This document shows, piece by piece, positions 1 through 6,402 of a DNA stretch of 6,402 nt; the stretch's first letter is position 1; every line of letters begins with the position of its first letter. A model generated the notes under the pieces. The model did not search any database, was not told the origin of the DNA, and saw only the letters and a program-made list of their open reading frames with translations. The position numbers and the translations under genes are program-made. Source of the DNA: Bacteroidota bacterium. GTDB lineage: Bacteria; Bacteroidota; Bacteroidia; Bacteroidales; VadinHA17. Location: positions 1 through 6,402 of the forward strand of contig DUOU01000044.1 of the NCBI GenBank assembly GCA_012838685.1, written 5' to 3'.

Positions 1-1
1 G

Positions 2-994
2 GAGGTTAACTCCGCTCTGCTTACGCTCGATGTTACCGAAGATGTGCTTGAAGAGGCTATCAAAAAGGGATGTGATCTTATAGTTTCGCACCATCCGTTG
101 ATATTCAAACCTCTGAAAAGGCTTACCGGCAAAACAGTTACCGAAAGAATAATAAGTAAAGCTATATTGAACGGCATAGCGATCTACGCTCTGCATACCA
201 ATCTTGACGCGATTAACTTCGGTGTCAGCAGGAAAATGGCAGAAAAACTTGGTTTGAAGGATGTGAGGGTATTGGTGCCGCTCGCCGGAAGGTTACGCAA
301 GATGGTGACATTCGTGCCGACATCACATTACGAAAAGGTGAGCAAAGCTGTTTTTGAGGCAGGTGCCGGTAAAACCGGCAACTATGATCTTTGTGGTTTC
401 GGTGTTGAGGGTATTGGCAGTTTCAGGTCCGGAGAGGGGAGTTCGCCATTTGTCGGTTCCATTGGTAAAGAACATAAGGAGAGCGAGATAAGGTTTGAGA
501 CGGTTTTTTGGGAACATGACAAGATCAGGGTAGTGGATGCATTGTTGAAATCGCATCCTTATGAGGAGGTGGCATATGATATATATATCCTGGAAAACGA
601 TAACATTGATATCGGTTTTGGTTGTATCGGTAATACCGGAAAGGAGATTGATGAGATGGTTTTCCTGAACAACCTGAAGGAGATCTTTGGGGCCAATGGA
701 ATACGTTACACCAGTCCAACCGGCAAAAAAATAAAAAAAGTGGCCCTATGCGGGGGATCGGGTTCAGGTTTTTTGAAGGAGGCGATCGCGGGGGGAGCCG
801 ATGCTTTTGTAACGGCGGACGTTAAATACCATACTTTTTATGATGCCGAAGGGAAGATACTTTTAGCGGATATAGGACATTATGAGAGTGAAAAATTCTC
901 ATTGGAAATATTAAAAGATCTAATTGTTAAAAAATTCCCTAACTTTGCGACCCTGTTTTCAGGGTTAAATTCGAATCCGGTAAATTATTTATAA
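2..994 (+). CDS. Nif3-like dinuclear metal-centre protein (DUF34/YqfO type), 5' partial
   Basis: Member of the widespread Nif3/DUF34 family, whose members form hexameric rings with a two-metal site and whose cellular role is unsettled. The frame is open from base 2 and its first residues (EVNSALLTLDVTEDVLEEA) are already inside the conserved N-terminal domain, so the gene begins left of the window; the internal GTG at 44 is not its start. The visible 330 residues lack about 35 compared with the usual roughly 365. Family motifs seen: SHHPLIF (His 30-31), HTNLDA (Asp 69), and a C-terminal GHYESE (His 293, Glu 297), matching the five metal ligands of E. coli YbgI. Between the halves lies the PII-like insert of longer homologues, marked by GSFRSGEGSSPF and HPYEEVAYDIY. 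It ends with NPVNYL. The next gene starts one base after its stop, so the two are almost certainly co-transcribed. Family call is firm; biochemical role is unknown. Confidence 0.95.
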   Translation, partial: EVNSALLTLDVTEDVLEEAIKKGCDLIVSHHPLIFKPLKRLTGKTVTERIISKAILNGIAIYALHTNLDAINFGVSRKMAEKLGLKDVRVLVPLAGRLRKMVTFVPTSHYEKVSKAVFEAGAGKTGNYDLCGFGVEGIGSFRSGEGSSPFVGSIGKEHKESEIRFETVFWEHDKIRVVDALLKSHPYEEVAYDIYILENDNIDIGFGCIGNTGKEIDEMVFLNNLKEIFGANGIRYTSPTGKKIKKVALCGGSGSGFLKEAIAGGADAFVTADVKYHTFYDAEGKILLADIGHYESEKFSLEILKDLIVKKFPNFATLFSGLNSNPVNYL

Positions 995-995
995 T

Positions 996-1751
996 ATGGA
1001 AAAAGCAAAAACAAGCGATGTTGAGATCTCCGTTGAGGAAAAGTTACGCGCGTTATTCAGTCTGCAGTTGGTTGATTCCGAGATTGACAAAATAAAGACA
1101 CTTAGGGGAGAGTTACCTTTGGAGGTACAGGATCTTGAAGATGATATCGAGGGGCTGGAGACCAGACTGGTCAACTTGCGCGAGGAGGTCGCCAACCTTG
1201 AAAAAGCTATCAGTACAAAGCATAATGAGATAATTGATTCCGAAAATCTCATAAAGAAATATAACGAACAGCAGAAAAACGTCAGAAACAACAGGGAATT
1301 TGATTCCTTGTCCAAAGAGATAGAATATCAAACTCTTGAGATCGAATTATACAACAAGAAGATCAAAGAGTTTGCCCTCCAGTTGGAAGATAAAAAAGTT
1401 GTGATTGACGATTCCGAAAAGTTGTTGGACGAGAGAATCCAGGATCTCGACAACAAAAAATCGGAGCTTGAAGAGATCATTCTCGACACCCAGAAGGAGG
1501 AGGAGAATCTTTACAAGAAACGTGATGAGGTACAGGAGCTGATAGAGGATCGTTTATTGTCGGCGTATAACAGGATCAGGAACAACGCCAGAAACGGTTT
1601 GGCGGTTGTCTCTATCCGGCGCGACGCTTGTGGTGGTTGTTTCAACCAGATACCCCCCCAAAGGCAACTTGACATAAAATCCAGGAAGAAGATTATTGTT
1701 TGCGAGTATTGCGGCCGTATACTTGTAGATGAAGAGATAATCAACGAGTAG
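996..1751 (+). CDS. Coiled-coil protein with C-terminal C4 zinc ribbon (DUF164 / zf-RING_7 family)
   Basis: A 251-residue cytoplasmic protein with no signal peptide or membrane segment. Residues about 15-195 are rich in Glu, Lys, Leu and Ile and read as a long antiparallel coiled-coil hairpin; the family's conserved turn is visible as NNREFDSLSKEIE (98-110). The C-terminus is a zinc ribbon with Cys 212, 215, 236 and 239 as two CxxC pairs. Relatives include Helicobacter HP0958 (FlgZ) and Chlamydia CT398, both reported to bind sigma-54; whether that applies here is not shown by the sequence. The ATG at 996 follows the stop of the Nif3-like gene by one base, with an A/T-rich upstream and no Shine-Dalgarno, so translation may depend on the upstream gene. 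Nif3 next to DUF164 also occurs in other phyla (for example Mycobacterium tuberculosis Rv2230c and Rv2229c), suggesting a real functional link. The 3' end overlaps ispF on the other strand by 11 bases. Family sure, function not. Confidence 0.92.
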   Translation: MEKAKTSDVEISVEEKLRALFSLQLVDSEIDKIKTLRGELPLEVQDLEDDIEGLETRLVNLREEVANLEKAISTKHNEIIDSENLIKKYNEQQKNVRNNREFDSLSKEIEYQTLEIELYNKKIKEFALQLEDKKVVIDDSEKLLDERIQDLDNKKSELEEIILDTQKEEENLYKKRDEVQELIEDRLLSAYNRIRNNARNGLAVVSIRRDACGGCFNQIPPQRQLDIKSRKKIIVCEYCGRILVDEEIINE

Positions 1752-2220
1752 AAAGGAGGACAACGGCGATGGCCATTACCCCTTCGCCACGGCCGATAAA
1801 TCCCATTTTTTCGGAGGTGGTCGCTTTTATGGAGACGTTTGATGGATCTGTCTTCAGAACCGTTGCGAGCGTGGCCCTCATTTCGTTGATGTAAGGTGAT
1901 ATTCTGGGACTCTCAAGACAAACGGAGGAGTCGATATTGCAAAGTTTGAAGCCTTGATCCTCAATTAATTTAAGCGTTCTACCCAAGAGTATTTTACTGT
2001 CGATATCCTTGAACTCGTCACTATTGTCCGGAAAGTAACAACCAATATCCCTAAGTCCGGCCGCTCCCAGCATGGCGTCACAGATGGCGTGGATCAGGAC
2101 ATCTCCGTCAGAATGGGCGACACACCCCTTTTCCGAGGGGATGTTGACACCTCCGAGCCACAGTTTCAAACCTTCATCTAACCTGTGAAAGTCGATACCC
2201 TGTCCGATTCTTATTGTCAT
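1741..2220 (-). CDS. ispF: 2-C-methyl-D-erythritol 2,4-cyclodiphosphate synthase IspF
   Basis: Cytoplasmic enzyme of the non-mevalonate (MEP) isoprenoid pathway; it converts 4-diphosphocytidyl-methylerythritol 2-phosphate to the 2,4-cyclodiphosphate with release of CMP. The product is 159 residues, the normal full length. Expected motifs are present: GIDFHRL with Asp 10 and His 12, AHSDGDVLIHAICDA with His 36, Ser 37 and His 44, then GLRDIGCYFPD with Asp 58, and the C-terminal ATTSEKMGFIGRGEG loop that contacts the cytidine diphosphate. Asp 10, His 12 and His 44 correspond to the divalent-metal ligands Asp 8, His 10 and His 42 of E. coli IspF. The ATG overlaps the porV stop in an ATGA junction, so it is the distal gene of a porV-ispF unit. 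No separate promoter or spaced Shine-Dalgarno is visible; a GGAAGG lies too close to the ATG. The stop lies inside the end of the convergent zinc-ribbon gene. The enzyme looks intact. Confidence 0.97.
   Translation of the reverse strand: MTIRIGQGIDFHRLDEGLKLWLGGVNIPSEKGCVAHSDGDVLIHAICDAMLGAAGLRDIGCYFPDNSDEFKDIDSKILLGRTLKLIEDQGFKLCNIDSSVCLESPRISPYINEMRATLATVLKTDPSNVSIKATTSEKMGFIGRGEGVMAIAVVLLSTR
2217..2220 (-). promoter_or_regulatory. ATGA stop-start overlap joining porV and ispF
   Basis: On the minus strand the four bases ATGA hold the ispF start codon (ATG, 2220-2218) and the porV stop codon (TGA, 2219-2217). Such junctions usually mean that ribosomes ending the first gene restart on the second. 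No other initiation signal for ispF is seen, which supports coupling; coupling itself is inferred. Confidence 0.7.
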
Positions 2221-3386
2221 CCTTCCGATTTAACGGACCTGAAGGAATCACTGTCGAAGTTCAGTGAGAATCTCAGAGTGTTAGCGAGCGGGGAGTTGTT
2301 TTGGCCAACCGGAACAAGATACGAGAAGTCGAGTCCAAAGCCACTCAAACGCAGGCCCACGCCGGCAGTCAGATATCTCCTGTTGCCTTTGGTCTTGTTT
2401 TCATAAAAATATCCCGTTCTCAAGGCGAAGAGGTTGTTGTACCAATATTCGGCACCAAATGAAAAGGCCAACTCGCGGAGCTCTTCGGAGAATCCTCCCG
2501 GCGCGTCGAAGAATGATCGGAATATAGCTACCGGAACCGCAATGTTCGGATTCTTGCCGGCAACAATACTGTCGGGATTGGTAGCGCTATATTCAGGAGG
2601 CGTGGGAACCAGAAGTTTGTTGATATCCATGGTGGCGGTCAACTTGTTGTAGGCATCGAAAAAGAAAGTATAAGATCCGCCTATTTTCATGTTCATAGGT
2701 ATAAAATCGGCGTTCTGCGACTCTGAGTAACTCATTTTGCTGCCAATATTGGCAATATTGAACCCCAGGGCATATTCTCCCGGAACCCCGAAGAGGGCCG
2801 CATCGTTCACATAGTATCCGGCGATATCGGCGGCTACCGAGGTACCCGGCTTACTGTCAGTGCTGGTTGAAGAGTAACCTCCGGTAAGATTCGAGTAGAT
2901 AAACTTGAAAGCCACACTTCCCGAAAAATGGTCGCTGAACAACCTGGAATATCCGGCTGTCAATGCCCATTCATTGGGTTTATAAGTTGTTTGATATTCC
3001 CCGGCATCGGTAGTGAAATCAATATCGCCGAGTGATGAGTAGGTAAGACCCCCGGAAACCACCTGGTTGTTGTCTATTTTATAGTATCCGAAGAGGTTGG
3101 CTATACTGATATCGTTTACCAGATTTCTGAGCCATGGCGTATATGCGAGGCCAACGCCGTACTTACTATCAATAAAAGCATACTTGGCGTTGTTCCAATA
3201 GATACTGTAAACATCGGGAGAGGTTGCGACTCCGGCATCTCCCATTGAACCTCCCCTGGAGTCGGGAGCGATGGAGAGAAACGGAACAACCGTATTTATC
3301 GCATTGTAAGTATCTTGTGCCCAAGAGTTAACGCCAAATGACAGTATCATTGCGGCGAACAATACCTTTCTCAATAACTTCATCAT
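2217..3386 (-). CDS. porV: Type IX secretion outer-membrane protein PorV (LptO)
   Basis: Outer-membrane beta-barrel of the FadL-like type. In the T9SS it binds the C-terminal sorting domain of cargo leaving the translocon and delivers it to the PorU-containing attachment complex. The product is 389 residues, close to Porphyromonas gingivalis PorV at about 391. It starts with a clear signal peptide: Lys and Arg at residues 3-7, a hydrophobic stretch at 8-19, and a likely cut after SWA (residue 23). The mature N-terminus carries the PorV hallmark VVPFLSIAPDSRGGSMGDAG and then SIYWNNAKYAF. The rest has alternating, aromatic-rich strands ending in NTLRFSLNFD, followed by a short polar tail. I chose the ATG at 3386 because it leads straight into the signal peptide; the next codon, at 3383, is also ATG and equally plausible. 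The frame stays open 97 codons upstream into the porU end, but that stretch resembles no protein and would bury the signal peptide. It lies directly downstream of porU. Confidence 0.95.
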   Translation of the reverse strand: MMKLLRKVLFAAMILSFGVNSWAQDTYNAINTVVPFLSIAPDSRGGSMGDAGVATSPDVYSIYWNNAKYAFIDSKYGVGLAYTPWLRNLVNDISIANLFGYYKIDNNQVVSGGLTYSSLGDIDFTTDAGEYQTTYKPNEWALTAGYSRLFSDHFSGSVAFKFIYSNLTGGYSSTSTDSKPGTSVAADIAGYYVNDAALFGVPGEYALGFNIANIGSKMSYSESQNADFIPMNMKIGGSYTFFFDAYNKLTATMDINKLLVPTPPEYSATNPDSIVAGKNPNIAVPVAIFRSFFDAPGGFSEELRELAFSFGAEYWYNNLFALRTGYFYENKTKGNRRYLTAGVGLRLSGFGLDFSYLVPVGQNNSPLANTLRFSLNFDSDSFRSVKSEG

Positions 3387-3486
3387 TTTCAAGAATAAAA
3401 AATCAATTTTAATCCGTTTATACCCGGAAAGTCGATCAATAAACACAAATATAGAACTTTTTTTTGATTCACTTATTGTGTTGTAT
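3387..3486 (-). other. porU-porV intergenic region and probable porV leader
   Basis: This 100-base gap is the only intergenic stretch longer than a few bases in the window. It is A/T-rich and contains, on the minus strand, a run of eight A residues (3465-3458) followed by a TATATTTG motif. If transcription starts about seven bases after that motif, the porV leader would be roughly 55 bases. I see no strong hairpin with a T-run that would end the porU transcript, so read-through from porU is likely. Confidence 0.6.
3446..3453 (-). promoter_or_regulatory. Putative Bacteroidota -7 promoter element (TAnnTTTG) for porV-ispF
   Basis: The minus strand reads TATATTTG here, an exact match to the -7 consensus TAnnTTTG used by the primary sigma factor of Bacteroidota. 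It lies in the intergenic gap about 60 bases before the porV start. The expected -33 TTG is not seen at a spacing of about 17-23 bases; the upstream part is instead an A-tract. The match may be fortuitous in A/T-rich DNA, but its position is right for a promoter serving porV and ispF apart from porU. Confidence 0.45.
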
Positions 3487-6402
3487 TTATAAAATAATAA
3501 TCCTGCCTGATTCCCTGGCCTTTTCGCCACTCTCCGTCTCAATATCCATAATGTAGATATATATACCTCTTGCCACGCTTTGTCCGTTGCTGTTACGACA
3601 GTCCCATTCAATGTCCGGCAACTGGTATCCCTGGGAAAACGTTTCCGTTTCAATTGTTTTGATAAGCTTGCCGGCACCGTTGAATATTCTTATTGTTACA
3701 TACATCAACTCACCTGGCCTGTTATGTTCCAGAGTGAATTTTGTGTGGCTTGTTGCGGGATTGGGATAGTTTCTGGGATTGTTTGTCAGAAAACCTTCAT
3801 CTGTTTTCACAAAAAAAGTGATGGATTGCCGGTTTGAGTTGTTGAGGTTGTCCCACGCCTTTAAGGTTAGGGTGTGGCGACCGTCGGAAAGACCCATCAA
3901 CTGATAATTTATGCTCCCTCTGGTATAGTTGTTCCGGTCTGTTTCAAAATAGTTGTTGAGAACAAATGTTTGTTCCGGGTCGTTGTCGATTTCAGCAACA
4001 ATATCGTGTCCTATCGCGAAACCGGAACTGTTTATGCCGGACGGATCTTCCAGTTGTGCCAGCAAGACAGGCATAGGCCCCGTTATCCCCCCATCCCTGA
4101 AAAGGGTGTCGTTCATGAACAGCTTGATCTCCGGCCCCACGGTATCGATCTTAACAATAGGAGAGAATCCCCCCACAATGATTTCGTCAAATGAGCCCGC
4201 TATGTCGTTTTCCCCGTCATAGGCGTAGTATATGATTTTCCCGTTGCCATATTCGTAATTGATCTCCCTTGGCACCAAGAAGGAGAACTCAAACTTTCCA
4301 TCCCTGACCTCGCAATTACCCTTGAAAATTATATTGTCCATCTTCTGGAAACTGACGGTAGCTCCACCATCGTTTCCCAAGGTCAGCACAGTGGATGGCT
4401 TATCGTAAACCACGGATGATAAAAAGCCGTTAAATTCGTTAAAAGGTGCTCCACTGTTTTTTTCGATATGACCGGAGATTGTAACGACCGATAGGGCCTT
4501 AAGGGTATCGATAGTTTCATATACTACACACTTATGGTTGATGGAGTCTGTTATGGCCCTTCCATCATCCGGAAGGGCTATTCTCAGTGCCGGATCGCCC
4601 AGGAGCGCGAAGCTGCGCTTGTTGGTGTCGTTGCCGGCATTTACTTTGGCCAGTCTGATGATATCTCCCAACCGCATGGATCGACCCTCACTATCCTTGT
4701 CGAACGCGAAACCGAAAATATTTCTGTTAAGGTTATAGTTAAGTGAGGACAGGGCGACCCTGGTAGTTGACATCAGCGCTATCGCGCCTCCGTTCTCTTT
4801 GAGCAAAACCTTTTCCCCCGCCGATTTTCTCTCTATCATCGTTTGGGTGATAGCGTTTTTGTCGGCATCATCAAACCGGCTGAATTCGCATGTTGCCATA
4901 ATAAACAGAGGCAGTCTGTTGGCGTTCGACCATGAAGAAATATCTTCCGCTTTAACAACTCTTTCAGCGGCAAGGCCGTTTTCATTGCCATGACCCGTGT
5001 AATTGAAAATCAGGCAACCCGAATTGATCTGCCGGTTTATCGCGTAAGTCGCATCGGGATAGGACTGTTCCGTTGAAGTTGTCACCTGCTTATAAGCGTC
5101 CAGATATATTTTGCTGACGAAAATGTTCCGATCCTCGGCGGCTATGACTTTTTCAAGGTTTTCCGCATCAATGAGATGCCTGTTGTCGTCTTCGTCGTCC
5201 GCTACCATACATACAACATTTTTCCAGTCGGTTTGATCCATACCGTACATATAGCGGGCTATTTTTCTTACAACGATCCCGGCTTCGGTAGTGTCGTTTA
5301 CCGGCAGTCGGCCTACCGCGATATCTTCAGTGCCCCGAGCTTCGCCCTCACCCAACTCCAGAAGTGTGTAAAAATCGTCGGATGTGAACGATGAGATCAC
5401 AGAGGTTGAGTTTTGGGATTGATATGTGGGAATAAAGTTGGGGTTATGGGGTGGAGGGGTCCTGTTATCATAGCATCCGTCGCCCAGCAACAAAAGGTAG
5501 CCCAAACGGGTGTCGGTCTCCTTTTGTTTTTCGTATTTCATACGGAGGAAGTTTCTGATGGCGACAATGTCGGGGATGCCTCCCGAGAATTCGTTATAGA
5601 TCTCTTCCGGCGTGGTTATCAATGAGATAAGTCCGCTGTTGTTGTAGTGCAATGCGGCAATCCTTTCGGCATAGGCGGCAAAGAGAGGGTGCGTGATTAT
5701 CACCATTTCGGCTGGAGGCGACCCATGGAGATCCTGGTTTTTTACCTCTCTGCCGGGCATGACAGGTTTTTGGATGGCTGTTCCGTCGAACAGGATAAAC
5801 CGTTTAAGTGAATCGGTGGCGGCATCAAAATAGAGTTCCTTTCCCGAAATTGAAAAGTTTATAACGGAAGGGTTCATAGGGTCGGATACATCCCAAATCA
5901 AAGGTATCTTTTCGCAATTGAAGGTAAACCTGGTTATCCTTCCCGGGGAAACGGACCGGCTGTCGGACACTATCAAAGATCCGCCTCCATAGAAGTTGCG
6001 GCGCCTGCCCTGAAGTGTTATTTTGTCGAGCCACCCTTTGGCATTGAGCACACCGTTGGGGTTAAAGCTGATGTTAAAGGTAGGGTTTGGGCCTGAAGGC
6101 AAAAACGTTCCGGATGAATCTACAATTATGGCCTGGATGCCCGTGTGATTCGACATATCTACCCGGGCAACGCGCAATGTATTGCGCACGACGGCCTCTT
6201 CGCTGAACTTGAAAGTTGAAGAGGCTGAAGATCTGGCAACAACAGTCAGGTCATATCCAATGGCCTCGTTTTCCTCCAGGTTATCGAATCCAGGATCAAT
6301 GGAAAGAGGAACATCAACGCTCAGTCGTTCGAACCATTGTCGGCCCGACTTGATTATATTTTCCTCGTCAACATCCCTTGCGTATAGTATGTCTGAACTT
6401 GA
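3487..6402 (-). CDS. porU: Type IX secretion system sortase PorU (gingipain-like C25 peptidase), 5' partial
   Basis: Surface cysteine peptidase of the T9SS attachment complex; it removes the C-terminal sorting domain from cargo delivered by PorV and links cargo to anionic lipopolysaccharide. The frame is open to the right edge, giving 971 residues of a protein usually about 1100-1300 long; the signal peptide and N-terminus lie outside. The GTG at 6189 is internal: the 71 residues before it stay in frame and include the conserved SGRQWF (residues 19-24). The C25 domain spans roughly 231-611. It has FNYTGHGNENGLAAERVV with the catalytic-position His 471 (codon at 4992-4990), MATCEFSRFDD with Cys 505 (codon at 4890-4888), and ends in LLGDPALRIALP. 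Ig-like sequence follows. The end, from NYPNPATSHTKF (about 877), is a type A sorting-like domain finishing with RGIYIYIMDI; PorU is known to keep this domain. Its stop is 100 bases before porV, on the same strand. No internal stop or missing key residue is seen. Confidence 0.94.
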   Translation of the reverse strand, partial: SSSDILYARDVDEENIIKSGRQWFERLSVDVPLSIDPGFDNLEENEAIGYDLTVVARSSASSTFKFSEEAVVRNTLRVARVDMSNHTGIQAIIVDSSGTFLPSGPNPTFNISFNPNGVLNAKGWLDKITLQGRRRNFYGGGSLIVSDSRSVSPGRITRFTFNCEKIPLIWDVSDPMNPSVINFSISGKELYFDAATDSLKRFILFDGTAIQKPVMPGREVKNQDLHGSPPAEMVIITHPLFAAYAERIAALHYNNSGLISLITTPEEIYNEFSGGIPDIVAIRNFLRMKYEKQKETDTRLGYLLLLGDGCYDNRTPPPHNPNFIPTYQSQNSTSVISSFTSDDFYTLLELGEGEARGTEDIAVGRLPVNDTTEAGIVVRKIARYMYGMDQTDWKNVVCMVADDEDDNRHLIDAENLEKVIAAEDRNIFVSKIYLDAYKQVTTSTEQSYPDATYAINRQINSGCLIFNYTGHGNENGLAAERVVKAEDISSWSNANRLPLFIMATCEFSRFDDADKNAITQTMIERKSAGEKVLLKENGGAIALMSTTRVALSSLNYNLNRNIFGFAFDKDSEGRSMRLGDIIRLAKVNAGNDTNKRSFALLGDPALRIALPDDGRAITDSINHKCVVYETIDTLKALSVVTISGHIEKNSGAPFNEFNGFLSSVVYDKPSTVLTLGNDGGATVSFQKMDNIIFKGNCEVRDGKFEFSFLVPREINYEYGNGKIIYYAYDGENDIAGSFDEIIVGGFSPIVKIDTVGPEIKLFMNDTLFRDGGITGPMPVLLAQLEDPSGINSSGFAIGHDIVAEIDNDPEQTFVLNNYFETDRNNYTRGSINYQLMGLSDGRHTLTLKAWDNLNNSNRQSITFFVKTDEGFLTNNPRNYPNPATSHTKFTLEHNRPGELMYVTIRIFNGAGKLIKTIETETFSQGYQLPDIEWDCRNSNGQSVARGIYIYIMDIETESGEKARESGRIIIL

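Noticed and set aside
44..46. GTG at 44 as the start of the Nif3-like gene
   Set aside because: The 14 codons before it (from base 2) encode the conserved SALLTLDVTED strand-helix of the family; the gene simply begins before the window.
323..1763. Minus-strand open frames of 64-108 codons opposite the Nif3-like and zinc-ribbon genes
   Set aside because: Ser- and Phe-rich translations are what the antisense of Lys/Glu-rich coiled-coil codons gives; no start signal or family similarity is visible.
1765..1788. Inverted repeat GGCGA/TCGCC as a plus-strand terminator after the zinc-ribbon gene
   Set aside because: The stem is five base pairs with a 14-base loop, the nearest T-run begins about 17 bases later, and the sequence is dictated by the conserved IspF motif GRGEGVMAIA.
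3416..3444. Six-base inverted repeat GTTTAT/ATAAAC in the porV leader
   Set aside because: A six-pair A/T-rich stem with a 17-base loop is weak and expected by chance in A/T-rich leader DNA; no operator or riboswitch could be recognised.
3387..3677. In-frame open extension of porV by 97 codons upstream into the end of porU
   Set aside because: The extra residues resemble no known domain, overlap porU in another frame, and would place the clear signal peptide about 100 residues inside the protein. The start at 3386 fits the family length.
3580..5625. Several plus-strand open frames of 60-106 codons within the porU region
   Set aside because: They lie antisense to a well-supported coding sequence, share no recognisable motifs, and overlap one another in different frames; they are shadows of porU.
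6187..6189. GTG at 6189 as the PorU start
   Set aside because: The frame stays open for 71 more codons to the window edge and those codons encode PorU-like sequence including SGRQWF, so the true start is outside the window.

Overview
The window looks like chromosomal DNA from a member of the phylum Bacteroidota, probably near Bacteroidales. The clearest evidence is the pair of type IX secretion system (T9SS) genes porU and porV, because this system is confined to the Bacteroidota and close relatives. A TAnnTTTG-type promoter element precedes porV, and the visible starts lack an obvious Shine-Dalgarno sequence, which fits the same phylum. I assign no genus.

The layout is two converging gene groups that fill almost the whole window. 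On the plus strand, positions 2-1751 hold a Nif3-like dinuclear-metal protein (5' end cut by the window edge). One base later comes a coiled-coil protein with a C-terminal four-cysteine zinc ribbon. On the minus strand, read from the right edge, there is a large PorU gene (5' end cut by the right edge, 3487-6402), a 100-base intergenic gap with a promoter-like motif, porV (2217-3386), and ispF (1741-2220). porV and ispF overlap by four bases in an ATGA junction. The zinc-ribbon gene and ispF overlap tail to tail by 11 bases.

Functionally, PorU and PorV belong to the outer-membrane attachment complex of the T9SS. PorV carries or binds secreted proteins with a C-terminal sorting domain, and PorU is the gingipain-like cysteine peptidase that removes that domain and attaches the cargo to the surface. 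IspF is a housekeeping enzyme of the non-mevalonate isoprenoid pathway that shares a transcript, and probably translational coupling, with porV. The Nif3-like and zinc-ribbon pair is a recurrent bacterial gene pair of unsettled function.

I found no RNA genes, mobile elements, CRISPR arrays or large repeats, and no gene-free stretch above 100 bases. I found no convincing undescribed system. The points worth a second look are gene coupling, overlap and regulation rather than new protein families.
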